From contig CALKBV010000011.1 in assembly GCA_937775265.1 (NCBI GenBank), forward strand, positions 1 to 64,000: a DNA stretch of 64,000 nt. Reading direction: 5' to 3'. The stretch's first letter is position 1; every line of letters starts with the position of its first letter. The stretch is from an uncultured Pseudomonadales bacterium (GTDB lineage: Bacteria; Pseudomonadota; Gammaproteobacteria; Pseudomonadales; Azotimanducaceae). Below the pieces are notes generated by a model that was not told where the DNA came from, did not search any database, and worked only from the letters and a program-made list of their open reading frames with translations. Of the stretch, positions 43,442 through 52,101 are shown piece after piece. The translations under genes and the position numbers were made by a program.

Positions 43442-45478
43442 ATGATTAACCCGCTACTTGAACACAATACGCTACCTCCTTTTAATAGCATTGTGCCTGA
43501 GCATATTGTGCCGGCTATTGAGACGATACTTAAAGCGTTGAGGGTAGGTATCGAGGAACTGCTGGAGACCAGACCCTACAACTACGAGAGCGTCGTTAAA
43601 GCGCGGGAGGACCTTGAGGACAAGTTGCATCAGGCATGGTCTCCGGTTTCACACCTGAACTCTGTCATGAACTCGGTTGAGCTTCGTGATGCTCATACCG
43701 CCTGTTTAGCAATGATTACAGACTACTATACGGAGGTTGGGCAGAACCGTCCTTTGTTTGAGGCTTACCAGGCGATTGCTGAGTCAGCGCAATACGATTC
43801 ACTATCGCAGGCCGCTAGGAAAGTGATCGACAATGCGCTCAGAGATTTTCGTCTGTCAGGGATAGACCTCGCCGAATCAGAGCAGGTCAGGTTCTCTGAG
43901 TTGTCGAGGGAAATTTCTGGTTTGAACAGTGCTTTTAATAACAATGTACTGGATGCGACCCAGGTCTGGCAGAAACTATTAAAAGAAAAATCTGACCTGT
44001 CAGGTGTTCCCCACAATGCGCTTGTCTCGATGCACCAAAATGCGGTCGACAAAGAGCTGCAGGGCTATCTTTTGACTCTGGATGCGCCATGCTATCTGGC
44101 AATCATGACCCACTGCGACGATCGAACGCTCCGCCAGGAGTTATACACCGCCTTTGGAACGCGGGCGTCTAACCTGGGTCCCAACGCTGGTGAATTTGAT
44201 AACTCTGATGTAATACATGCCTTGTTGTCAGCGCGTTTGGAGCAGGCTAGTTTGTTGGGCTTCAAGAATTACGCGGAGTTGTCGGTCGCGCGCAAGATGG
44301 CTCGTTCCGCTGAGGAAGTTCTGGGTTTTCTCGACAATCTGGCTGAAAAATCAAGGACATTCGCCCGGAACGATTTTGAAACCCTGGTGGCCTTCGCTGA
44401 GAAAAGTGGTGGTCCCGAGGATATGAAGCCGTGGGATGTGCCCTACTACGCCGAGAAACTAAAGAAAGCTGCTTTTGACATTTCGGAAGAGGAACTCCGG
44501 CCCTACTTTCCCGCACCAACAGTACTCAAGGGTATGTTTGAGGTTGTGCGCCGGTTGTTTGATATCGAAGTCGTCCCTTGTGATGGAATGTCTGTCTGGC
44601 ACGAAGACGTGCTGACTTATGAAATCAGGAAAGACGGCGTGGGTATCGCCCGGTTTTACTTCGACCTGTACGCGCGGGCCAGTAAGCGTGGTGGAGCGTG
44701 GATGGATGATTGCCGTGTCAGGCGAGTCGACGACTTTGGTTCACTACAACTCCCGGTGGCTTACCTCACCTGCAATTTTAGTGGTCCGTTGGGTGATGAC
44801 CCTGCCCTGCTCAGCCATAATGAAGTTGTGACACTTTTCCATGAGTTTGGCCACGGTCTGCATCATATGCTTACCAGAATTGATGCCGCAGCAGTTTCCG
44901 GCATTAATGGTGTCGCCTGGGATGCTGTCGAGCTGCCCAGCCAGTTTATGGAGAACTTTTGTTGGCAGGCAGAGTCACTTCTATTTATTTCTGGACATTA
45001 CGAGACGGGTGATCCATTGCCTGACGATATGCTGGATAAGCTGTTAAAGGCCAAAAATTATAACGCAGCCATGATGATGGTCCGGCAGTTGGAATTCGGT
45101 CTGTTCGATTTCCGTTTACACGTCGAGTTTGACCCTGATGACCAGAACCAGGTACAGCGCTTACTGAATCAGGTCAGGCAGGAGGTAGCCGTCATTCTGC
45201 CTCCGGCAGAATATGCTTTCCAGCATGGGTTCTCTCATATATTTGGCGGCGGTTATGCCGCCGGTTATTACAGCTACAAATGGGCGGAAGTCCTGTCAGC
45301 AGATGCGTTCGCGAAATTCCTGGAAGACGGTATCTTCAATCGTCAAACGGGAGAGAAATTTCTGGTTACGATCCTTGAAAAGGGGGGCTCTGAGGACGCG
45401 ATGGATCTGTTTATCGCCTTCCGGGGCAGGGAACCAGAAGTTGAGGCGCTGTTAAGACAAGATGGTATGGTCGCTTGA
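43442..45478 (+). CDS. prlC: Oligopeptidase A (M3 family zinc metallopeptidase)
   Basis: Cytoplasmic peptidase that degrades signal peptides and short oligopeptides. The 678-aa length matches E. coli PrlC. The zinc motif HEFGH is at residues 467-471, within TLFHEFGHGLHHMLT, and the downstream segment GVAWDAVELPSQFMENFCW supplies the third ligand. FSHIFGGGYAAGYYSYKWAEV is typical of M3 enzymes. The following small zinc-ribbon gene overlaps it by 4 bp. Confidence 0.97.
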   Translation: MINPLLEHNTLPPFNSIVPEHIVPAIETILKALRVGIEELLETRPYNYESVVKAREDLEDKLHQAWSPVSHLNSVMNSVELRDAHTACLAMITDYYTEVGQNRPLFEAYQAIAESAQYDSLSQAARKVIDNALRDFRLSGIDLAESEQVRFSELSREISGLNSAFNNNVLDATQVWQKLLKEKSDLSGVPHNALVSMHQNAVDKELQGYLLTLDAPCYLAIMTHCDDRTLRQELYTAFGTRASNLGPNAGEFDNSDVIHALLSARLEQASLLGFKNYAELSVARKMARSAEEVLGFLDNLAEKSRTFARNDFETLVAFAEKSGGPEDMKPWDVPYYAEKLKKAAFDISEEELRPYFPAPTVLKGMFEVVRRLFDIEVVPCDGMSVWHEDVLTYEIRKDGVGIARFYFDLYARASKRGGAWMDDCRVRRVDDFGSLQLPVAYLTCNFSGPLGDDPALLSHNEVVTLFHEFGHGLHHMLTRIDAAAVSGINGVAWDAVELPSQFMENFCWQAESLLFISGHYETGDPLPDDMLDKLLKAKNYNAAMMMVRQLEFGLFDFRLHVEFDPDDQNQVQRLLNQVRQEVAVILPPAEYAFQHGFSHIFGGGYAAGYYSYKWAEVLSADAFAKFLEDGIFNRQTGEKFLVTILEKGGSEDAMDLFIAFRGREPEVEALLRQDGMVA

Positions 45479-45660
45479 AAAGATTCATCAGTGGCGCTAC
45501 CTGCCCCAGCTGTGGCCAAATCGATAAAATTTACGTTCTGAAGGACGACGACCGGGAGTCCATGCATTGTTCCCGGTGTGACTATATCGAGACAAAAAAG
45601 GACTATAACGCGGGGATTGAAGTCCAAGAATGGTCGCCGATAAATCTGCCGGATACATAG
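45475..45660 (+). CDS. Small zinc-ribbon protein, YheV-like
   Basis: A 61-aa protein starting at a TTG that overlaps the prlC stop (TTGA), which indicates translational coupling. It has two Cys pairs, CPSC (residues 10-13) and CSRC (32-35), a likely zinc ribbon, followed by a polar tail. It resembles the YheV/DUF2387 family of putative metal-binding proteins, found next to prlC in pseudomonads. The function is unknown. Confidence 0.8.
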   Translation: MKRFISGATCPSCGQIDKIYVLKDDDRESMHCSRCDYIETKKDYNAGIEVQEWSPINLPDT

Positions 45661-45718
45661 ACAACGATACTACAAAGTTATGTCCCGACAATGTCCCGTA
45701 GACCTTGAAAGATGCGGG

Positions 45719-45746
45719 TTGAGAAAAGAACCGCCGCTGCTATAAT
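45719..45746 (+). promoter_or_regulatory. Probable sigma70 promoter of the cox operon
   Basis: TTGAGA (45719-45724), 16-nt spacer and a perfect TATAAT (45741-45746). It implies a leader of roughly 105 nt before coxB, in which I see no clear regulatory structure. Confidence 0.6.
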
Positions 45747-45859
45747 CGCCCACTTTTTTGCATAGCAACAAAAGTGCTGTCGAGCCGATATCGGTTTAAA
45801 AACCACCTGAACAGTTAAAAGTGCTTATCGCACGTGTATTTTTATATGGAGTCTCATTG

Positions 45860-46999
45860 ATGAATAGAGTGATGCAGATGTGGCAAGCGGGATTGTCGCT
45901 GCTGCTATGTAGCAACGTTGCGTTGGCCGATTGGTCTACGCTGAACATGAGGCAAGGTGTTACGGAGATTAGTCGACGAGTCTATGACCTGCACATGCTT
46001 ATCTTTTATATTTGTTGTGGAATAGGAGTATTGGTGTTTGGTGTCATGATTATCTCGATGCTGATGCATCGGAAATCTCTTGGTGTGACACCAGCGACCT
46101 TTCACGAGGATACACGGGTAGAAGTAGCCTGGACGGTCATTCCAATCATTATTCTGTTGGTTATCGCGGTACCGGCCACCAGTACGCTGAGGGATATGTA
46201 TGAATCAGCGGATTCTGATCTTGATATCGAAGTTCGCGGCTATCAGTGGAAGTGGCAATACACCTATCTGAATGATGACCCTGCCAAGGAAATTCAATTC
46301 ATGAGTGCCCTTAAAACACCACAGAATGAAATCCAGAACCTGGAAGCAAAGGGTGAGCACTATTTGCTGGATGTTGATAACCCGCTGGTGATTCCGATCA
46401 ATAAGCGTATCCGGTTCCTCGTCACATCGCAGGATACGATCCACGCCTTCTGGGTACCTGACTTCGCAGTGAAGCGGGATGCTATTCCCGGATTTGTTCA
46501 CGAATCCTGGGCCGTTGTTGAAGAGCCTGGTGTATATCGCGGTCAATGCGCAGAGCTGTGCGGCAAAGACCATGGCTTCATGCCGATCGTTGTTCATGCC
46601 GTTGAACAGGCGGATTATGATCTTTGGGTAGCTGAAAAGCAGGCCGAAGCAGAAGAGGTCTTCAACACCGTCGGCAAGACCTGGACCAAAGATGCGCTGA
46701 TGGTCAAGGGTGAAGAAGTTTACCTGCAGCATTGTGCCGCGTGTCACCAGCCAAATGGCCAGGGCATTCCGCCAGCATTTCCTTCGTTGGTTGGCCAGGG
46801 CATTGCTGTCGGGCCAATGAGTGATCACATTGACATTCTGTTGAATGGACAAGCAGGAACAGCAATGCAGGCATTTGGTCAGCAACTGAACCCAGCAGAA
46901 ATCGCAGCGGTAATTACCTACGAACGTAATGCCTGGGGCAATGACATGAACGATATGGTTCAGCCAAAAGAGATCAACACCATGATGGCAAGTGAATAG
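45860..46999 (+). CDS. coxB: Cytochrome c oxidase subunit II with fused cytochrome c domain
   Basis: Receives electrons through CuA and passes them to subunit I. From ATG 45860 (GGAG upstream) the protein has 379 aa. A signal peptide, two membrane helices (about 41-63 and 85-106) and a cupredoxin domain are visible. CuA ligands lie in CAELCGKDHGFM (Cys230, Cys234). A C-terminal mono-heme c domain carries CAACH (292-296) followed by NGQG. This is the caa3-type architecture. An in-frame start at 45821 is less likely. Confidence 0.97.
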   Translation: MNRVMQMWQAGLSLLLCSNVALADWSTLNMRQGVTEISRRVYDLHMLIFYICCGIGVLVFGVMIISMLMHRKSLGVTPATFHEDTRVEVAWTVIPIIILLVIAVPATSTLRDMYESADSDLDIEVRGYQWKWQYTYLNDDPAKEIQFMSALKTPQNEIQNLEAKGEHYLLDVDNPLVIPINKRIRFLVTSQDTIHAFWVPDFAVKRDAIPGFVHESWAVVEEPGVYRGQCAELCGKDHGFMPIVVHAVEQADYDLWVAEKQAEAEEVFNTVGKTWTKDALMVKGEEVYLQHCAACHQPNGQGIPPAFPSLVGQGIAVGPMSDHIDILLNGQAGTAMQAFGQQLNPAEIAAVITYERNAWGNDMNDMVQPKEINTMMASE

Positions 47000-47008
47000 G
47001 AGATACCG

Positions 47009-48610
47009 ATGAGTGCTGTTATAGAAGAACTTCATCACGACGGCCATCACCATGGTCCTGATAAGGGCATCATGCGTTGGGTTTTTACGACTAACCACAA
47101 AGATATTGGTACGCTTTATTTGTGGTTCAGTTTCCTAATGTTTCTTACCGGGGGTGTACTTGCGCTCGGTATTCGCGCTGAACTATTTCAGCCTGGTCTG
47201 CAAATCGTTCAGCCGGAACTATTTAACCAGCTGACTACAATGCACGGTCTGATTATGGTGTTCGGTGCGGTAATGCCTGCGTTCGTTGGCTTGGCAAACT
47301 GGCTGATACCCATGATGATCGGCGCACCGGATATGGCGTTACCGAGAATGAACAACTATAGCTTCTGGATTCTTCCGTTTGCTTTTGGCATGTTGCTTTC
47401 TACCTTTTTTATGGACGGTGGTGCACCAAATTACGGATGGACTTTTTACGCGCCGTTGTCTACTGACTACGCACCGCCTAGCGTAACCTTCTTTATCTTC
47501 GCGGTTCACATGATGGGCATTTCATCGATCATGGGATCAATTAATGTGGTTGTCACTATTCTCAATATGCGTGCCCCGGGCATGACTCTGATGAAGATGC
47601 CGCTGTTTGTCTGGACCTGGTTCATCACAGCCTATCTGCTTATTGCAGTAATGCCGGTACTGGCGGGTGTGGTAACGATGATGTTAATGGACATTCACTT
47701 TGGCACCGCATTTTTTAACGCCGGCGGTGGTGGTGACCCGGTATTGTTCCAGCATGTATTCTGGTTCTTTGGACACCCAGAGGTTTATATCATGATCCTG
47801 CCGGCGTTCGGTGTTGTGTCTGCAATCATTCCGACGTTTGCGCGCAAACGACTGTTCGGTTACGACTCCATGGTTTATGCAACGGCGTCGATTGCCTTCT
47901 TGTCTTTCATCGTATGGGCGCACCACATGTTTACTGTTGGGATTCCTCTTGCGGGTGAACTCTACTTTATGTATGCAACCATGCTGATCGCTGTGCCCAC
48001 GGGTGTGAAAGTGTTCAACTGGGTAGCGACTATGTGGCAAGGGGCGATGACTTTTGAAACGCCAATGTTGTTTGCGATTGCGTTTGTCATTCTGTTTACC
48101 ATCGGGGGTCTCTCTGGCTTGATGCTCGCGATTGTTCCGGCTGACTTCCAGTATCACGATACCTACTTTGTCGTGGCACACTTTCACTATGTCCTGGTGC
48201 CTGGTTCGATTTTCTCCATTATGGCTGCGGTCTATTACTGGATCCCTAAATGGACTGGAAACATGTATGACGAAACGCTGGGTAAGACACACTTCTGGCT
48301 TTCTTTCATCGGTGTGAACGTTACGTTTTTCCCTCAGCACTTTATTGGCCTGGCTGGAATGCCTCGAAGAATCCCGGACTATGCCCTTCAGTTTGCCGAC
48401 TGGAATATGGTGTCAAGTTGCGGTGCCTTCCTGTTTGGATTCAGCCAATTGCTGTTCCTGTTCATCGTGATCAAGTGTATTCGCGGCGGCAAGAAAGCAA
48501 CTGACCAGGTATGGGAAGGTGCTCATGGTCTGGAGTGGACGATTCCATCTCCGGCGCCGTATCACACCTTCACCACGCCGCCGACTAGTATGAAAGAAGC
48601 GCACGGTTAG
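47009..48610 (+). CDS. coxA: Cytochrome c oxidase subunit I
   Basis: Catalytic heme-copper subunit with twelve membrane helices, 533 aa. It has the heme a ligand region TMHGLIMVFGA, the CuB/Tyr motif FWFFGHPEVYIMILP, WAHHMFTVG with the paired CuB histidines, the K-channel region and DTYFVVAHFHYVLVPGS with the two heme ligands. It is an A-type oxidase, 9 bp downstream of coxB. Confidence 0.99.
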   Translation: MSAVIEELHHDGHHHGPDKGIMRWVFTTNHKDIGTLYLWFSFLMFLTGGVLALGIRAELFQPGLQIVQPELFNQLTTMHGLIMVFGAVMPAFVGLANWLIPMMIGAPDMALPRMNNYSFWILPFAFGMLLSTFFMDGGAPNYGWTFYAPLSTDYAPPSVTFFIFAVHMMGISSIMGSINVVVTILNMRAPGMTLMKMPLFVWTWFITAYLLIAVMPVLAGVVTMMLMDIHFGTAFFNAGGGGDPVLFQHVFWFFGHPEVYIMILPAFGVVSAIIPTFARKRLFGYDSMVYATASIAFLSFIVWAHHMFTVGIPLAGELYFMYATMLIAVPTGVKVFNWVATMWQGAMTFETPMLFAIAFVILFTIGGLSGLMLAIVPADFQYHDTYFVVAHFHYVLVPGSIFSIMAAVYYWIPKWTGNMYDETLGKTHFWLSFIGVNVTFFPQHFIGLAGMPRRIPDYALQFADWNMVSSCGAFLFGFSQLLFLFIVIKCIRGGKKATDQVWEGAHGLEWTIPSPAPYHTFTTPPTSMKEAHG

Positions 48611-48622
48611 GTCACGACAGAG

Positions 48623-49168
48623 ATGAGCGGTAAAACTGAAGCCAGCAAAACCATCAGGCAACTTATTTTTGTTGTTGTGGGGATGTTTGGCTTTGGTTTT
48701 GCGATGGTTCCGCTCTACGACGTATTGTGCGAGGTTACTGGTTTTAATGGTAAGACTGCAGGTAAGTACACAGCGACAGAAGTACCGGATGTTCGTGAAG
48801 ACAGGCTGGTAACTATTCAGTTTCTGGCGAGTAACAATGCGGACATGCCGTGGGAATTCAGGCCTAAGGTGAGAACGATGAAAGTTCACCCGGGTAAGCT
48901 GAACACAGCGGAGTTTTATGCGCGCAATGTTACCGGTGAAACGATGGTGGCTCAGGCGGTACCTAGTGTAACCCCTTTCCACGCTGCAGAGTTTTTGCAT
49001 AAGACCGAATGTTTCTGTTTTGAACAGCAACGATTGGAGGCGCGTGAAGACCTGGACATGCCGCTCAGGTTTATTATTGATAGCCAAATACCGGAGGATG
49101 TGAAGACGCTAACATTGTCATACACCCTCTACGATGTAACAGAACAAATTGGGTTAGCGACAAACTAA
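48623..49168 (+). CDS. ctaG: Cytochrome c oxidase assembly protein CtaG (Cox11)
   Basis: Copper chaperone that delivers CuB to subunit I. The 181-aa protein has one N-terminal membrane anchor (about 12-33). The copper-binding motif is the cysteine pair in KTECFCFEQQ, as in Cox11, with VPSVTPFHAAEFLHKTECFCF conserved. It lies between coxA and coxC, the usual place in proteobacteria. Confidence 0.95.
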   Translation: MSGKTEASKTIRQLIFVVVGMFGFGFAMVPLYDVLCEVTGFNGKTAGKYTATEVPDVREDRLVTIQFLASNNADMPWEFRPKVRTMKVHPGKLNTAEFYARNVTGETMVAQAVPSVTPFHAAEFLHKTECFCFEQQRLEAREDLDMPLRFIIDSQIPEDVKTLTLSYTLYDVTEQIGLATN

Positions 49169-49194
49169 CCAACAAGTTTTATCAGGAGAAATAT

Positions 49195-50097
49195 ATGTCT
49201 GCCCAAGACGCTTACGAAGAGTACTACGTACCTCACAATAGTAAGCTGCCGATTTTTGCTTCTTTCGGAATCTTCTTGACGCTCTATGGCATGGGTAACA
49301 TGTTTAATGAGATGAAGGCCGGTGTTGATAGCAGTTTCGGTGAGCTGGTGTTCATGACGGGTAGCCTGGTGATGGGTGGAACTCTGTTCGCCTGGTTCAG
49401 CGTTGTCATCAAAGAGAATCAGGAGAAGCTTTATAGCAACCAGATGAACAGATCATTCGTCTGGGGAATGAGCTGGTTCATATTCTCGGAAGTGATGTTC
49501 TTTGCAGCTTTCTTTGGTGCACTCTTTTACGTAAGAGTCTTTGTTGTTGACTGGATTGGCGGTGTGGGTGAGAGAGGCCCTTCAAACATGCTCTGGCCGG
49601 AATACCAGCCTCACTGGCCTATGCTTAATACGCCGGATCCGATCCGATTCCCGGGTGCAGCGGATTTTGTTCACTGGTGGCCGTTGCCTTTTGTCAATAC
49701 GGCCTTGCTGCTGACATCGAGCGTTACGGTAACTATTGCGCACCATGGCATCAATGAGGGTAACCGCAAGAAGCTGGTCACCTGGTTGGGCTTTACGGTT
49801 GTTCTGGGTCTGATTTTCCTTTGTGTTCAGGCCTACGAGTACTATCACGCCTACACTGATCTTGGACTGACACTGAACGCGGGTATATTTGGCACAACCT
49901 TCTTCATGCTCACGGGGTTCCACGGTGCTCACGTCACCCTGGGTACGTTCATGTTGGCCGTAATGTTCTTCAGAGCCTTAAAGGGCCACTTCAGTAAAGA
50001 AGATTGCTTTGGGTTTGAGGCTGCGGTTTGGTATTGGCACTTTGTAGACGTTGTCTGGGTAGGTTTATTTTTGTTCGTTTATATTCTTGGAACTTAA
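49195..50097 (+). CDS. coxC: Cytochrome c oxidase subunit III
   Basis: Core membrane subunit of the aa3 oxidase, 300 aa with seven membrane helices. GMSWFIFSEVMFFAAFFGALFYVR, FVNTALLLTSSVTVTIAHH, LTGFHGAHVTLGTFML and AAVWYWHFVDVVWVGLFLFVYILG are diagnostic. A rho-independent terminator follows 23 bp after the stop. Confidence 0.98.
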   Translation: MSAQDAYEEYYVPHNSKLPIFASFGIFLTLYGMGNMFNEMKAGVDSSFGELVFMTGSLVMGGTLFAWFSVVIKENQEKLYSNQMNRSFVWGMSWFIFSEVMFFAAFFGALFYVRVFVVDWIGGVGERGPSNMLWPEYQPHWPMLNTPDPIRFPGAADFVHWWPLPFVNTALLLTSSVTVTIAHHGINEGNRKKLVTWLGFTVVLGLIFLCVQAYEYYHAYTDLGLTLNAGIFGTTFFMLTGFHGAHVTLGTFMLAVMFFRALKGHFSKEDCFGFEAAVWYWHFVDVVWVGLFLFVYILGT

Positions 50098-50120
50098 ACG
50101 TTCGAATGGGTTTTAGAAAT

Positions 50121-50144
50121 GCCCCAGCCTTCTGGGGCTTTTTT
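50121..50144 (+). terminator. Rho-independent terminator of coxBA-ctaG-coxC
   Basis: GCCCCAG-CCTT-CTGGGGC hairpin followed by six Ts, 23 bp after the coxC stop codon. It marks the end of the structural oxidase operon. Confidence 0.9.
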
Positions 50145-50157
50145 ATGGTCTGTTTTC

Positions 50158-50342
50158 TATGGCCGTCTACTGATCAGGATTATCCCGCAAAGCTTGAACG
50201 TGTCCCATATTACTAGTGCCAAGTAACGCTGAAGGCTCCCCTCACAGTTCAAAATTGCGGAAGAGCCCTGAGCGTTACTTAGTTCAATATTGTTGGGACC
50301 TGTTGAGGATTGTGGGGCAAATCTGGTTAGTAGACGACCATA
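50158..50342. repeat. Long imperfect inverted repeat (MITE-like or structured element)
   Basis: A roughly 185-bp imperfect palindrome fills the gap between the coxC terminator and the next gene. The ends TATGGCCGTCTACT (50158-50171) and AGTAGACGACCATA (50329-50342) pair at 13 of 14 positions and extend to 17 of 20. The centre holds a perfect 10-bp stem, AAGTAACGCT (50221-50230) with AGCGTTACTT (50271-50280), and an inner 5-bp stem GGCTC/GAGCC. Between them, interrupted pairing continues (GTCCC/GGGAC). The ends read TA-TGG and CCA-TA, as would a TA target duplication. No ORF of note is inside. Confidence 0.75.
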
Positions 50343-50343
50343 A

Positions 50344-50562
50344 CTAGTAGCTCAGCCAGGGCGCAGAGGCGCCGAGTTGGCCCGTGATCAATCCGACGGC
50401 GACAACGGCGAGTAGTGCTACTGCAAGTATCACTCGGACAGTAAGGTATTTTACGGTTTTACCGGAACTGTCGGTTTGGTCTTTCAGCAGCGCTCTTAGG
50501 GCCGCACCAAGCGCCACGATATTTGCGATGAAGAGTATGATGACGATAATTTTAAAAACCAT
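50344..50562 (-). CDS. Twin-transmembrane protein of the cox cluster (DUF2909-like)
   Basis: A 72-aa membrane protein from ATG 50562 (MVFKIIVIILFIANIVALGAAL), with two membrane helices (about 2-22 and 44-64) joined by a polar loop KDQTDSSGK. It lies opposite to its neighbours between coxC and the SURF1 gene, as do DUF2909 proteins in Pseudomonas. An oxidase assembly role is assumed only from this conserved position. Confidence 0.75.
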   Translation of the reverse strand: MVFKIIVIILFIANIVALGAALRALLKDQTDSSGKTVKYLTVRVILAVALLAVVAVGLITGQLGASAPWLSY

Positions 50563-50637
50563 GGTGCTTGCCTTGAAACTTGACATAGGAGTATACGTTC
50601 CGAACCCTGAGAATTGTGTACAAATGAAGGAAGTAGT

Positions 50638-51354
50638 GTGAAGCGAGCGTTCAGGTTTAACTGGAGGGTGACGGTTTTTTCAGCTCTGTGCCTCGCTGGC
50701 TTTGTGCGCCTGGGTATTTGGCAGCTCGAACGGGAAGTCGAGAAGCGGGAGTTATTGGCACAGAAGGCGTATCGAGTGTCTCTTCCGTCGTTAGAGGCCG
50801 CAAACCTACTTGAAGAAGGTGATTTGGAAGGTCTGCCCGTTCGGCTAGTGGGTGAGTACCATGAGCCTGTTCTACTGCTAGATAACAAGGTGTTGAAGGG
50901 TAAAGTTGGCTTTGAGGCACACCAGTTATTCCGCGACGATACAGGACTGCTCTTCCTTGTTAACCGGGGTTTTGTCCCAATGGGTCGGACCCGAGAAGTC
51001 CAGCCTAAATTTCCCAAAGTGCACCATGAGCCTGCGGATATTCGGGGAAGAATTTACCAGCCTGGCAAACAGATCTTGCTGCTGAACGATCAGAACCCAC
51101 TGACGACTGAATTTCCGATTATTGTGCAACAAATCGATGTTGAAAAAATGAATGCTGCTGTGGGTAAGCCGATATATCCGTTTGTGATCAGGTTAGAGGC
51201 AGGCCAGTTTGGTGCCCTTCCGCGACACTGGCCCGGTACGGTGATGTCCCCGGAGACGCACAGGGGCTACGCGATTCAATGGTTTTCTATGGCACTGGCG
51301 GTTTTGATCGCCTGGCTGTTTTTTAGTTTTAGTAAGGACTTATCTCGTGAATGA
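50638..51354 (+). CDS. SURF1 family cytochrome oxidase assembly protein
   Basis: Assists heme a insertion into oxidase subunit I. A GTG at 50638 with AAGGAAG upstream gives 238 aa. There is one membrane helix near each end (about 9-25 and 213-230) around a periplasmic domain. GIWQLEREVEKRELLAQ and LVNRGFVPMG are typical, as is the C-terminal GYAIQWFSMALAVLIAW. It overlaps the next gene by 8 bp. Confidence 0.92.
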   Translation: MKRAFRFNWRVTVFSALCLAGFVRLGIWQLEREVEKRELLAQKAYRVSLPSLEAANLLEEGDLEGLPVRLVGEYHEPVLLLDNKVLKGKVGFEAHQLFRDDTGLLFLVNRGFVPMGRTREVQPKFPKVHHEPADIRGRIYQPGKQILLLNDQNPLTTEFPIIVQQIDVEKMNAAVGKPIYPFVIRLEAGQFGALPRHWPGTVMSPETHRGYAIQWFSMALAVLIAWLFFSFSKDLSRE

Positions 51355-51931
51355 ACCTGAACCGGACTCTTCTTCAGACGCGCCATCGGGAAAATTGATG
51401 GCGAGCAGAAAGCGATTCATAGCCTTGTTACTGATCGCATTTGTTCCAATGTTCATCGCCTATGCTACATTTTTCCACTTTCCCGACTGGGCGCCGACGG
51501 GGACAACGAACCAGGGTGAGCTGGTCACGCCATCGGTAGATGGCACGACCATGAGTGAAGAACTCGCCAATTTCAGTACCTGGGTATTGATCCAGCCGAT
51601 AGAAGGTGGTTGTGGCGATCAATGTCGAGAAATGTTGTATCTGTCAAGGCAGGTAGTCACCGGGTTGGGTAAAGATGCAAACCGTGTTCAGCGGGTGGTG
51701 CTGATTTCGACCGATACACCAGAGCTTATGGAACACCTCGGTGTCGAGCATCCGGACGTTAAGGTGGTCTCTGGCATCACCACCATCAAGCGTGTTGCTG
51801 CCGGCGACGGTCCGGTTTTGCTGCTAATGGACCCTAACCACAACGTCATGATGCTTTACAGCCTGGACAAGGCCGGTAAGCCCATGCTTCGGGACTTGAA
51901 GCATCTCCTGAAACTCTCCAATATCGGCTGA
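51347..51931 (+). CDS. Membrane-anchored thioredoxin-like protein of the cox cluster, CxxxC motif
   Basis: Conserved hypothetical protein of 194 aa starting at GTG 51347. A cytoplasmic N-terminus is followed by one membrane helix (about 24-43) and a periplasmic domain. GGCGDQC gives a CxxxC pair (Cys89, Cys93) at the place where SCO proteins have their copper-binding CxxxC, and the later VLLLMDPNHNVMMLYSLDK strand pattern resembles a thioredoxin fold. The counterpart in Pseudomonas (PA0111) lies in the same spot. A role in copper or disulfide handling is an inference. Confidence 0.8.
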   Translation: MNEPEPDSSSDAPSGKLMASRKRFIALLLIAFVPMFIAYATFFHFPDWAPTGTTNQGELVTPSVDGTTMSEELANFSTWVLIQPIEGGCGDQCREMLYLSRQVVTGLGKDANRVQRVVLISTDTPELMEHLGVEHPDVKVVSGITTIKRVAAGDGPVLLLMDPNHNVMMLYSLDKAGKPMLRDLKHLLKLSNIG

Positions 51932-52101
51932 GGGTAGCTTCTGGTTTTAATGGTCGCGTATCTCGGGCTAACGCCTGCGGGTTTTTCTCGGGTGCTATTG
52001 AGATTGAGCCAAATCGACTTAAGTGCGATTTGGGGTCGCTTTTTCATGCAAATGGGTCGTAATTTCGGTAAAATTGCCGGTCAATTTGCGACATCCTGAC
52101 C

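Noticed and set aside
46205..47098. Open frame of 297 codons on the minus strand
   Set aside because: Antisense to coxB and the start of coxA; the His/Cys-rich translation is a shadow of membrane-protein codons.
47684..49087. Two long minus-strand open frames (218 and 224 codons)
   Set aside because: Antisense to coxA and ctaG; basic, low-complexity translations without domains.
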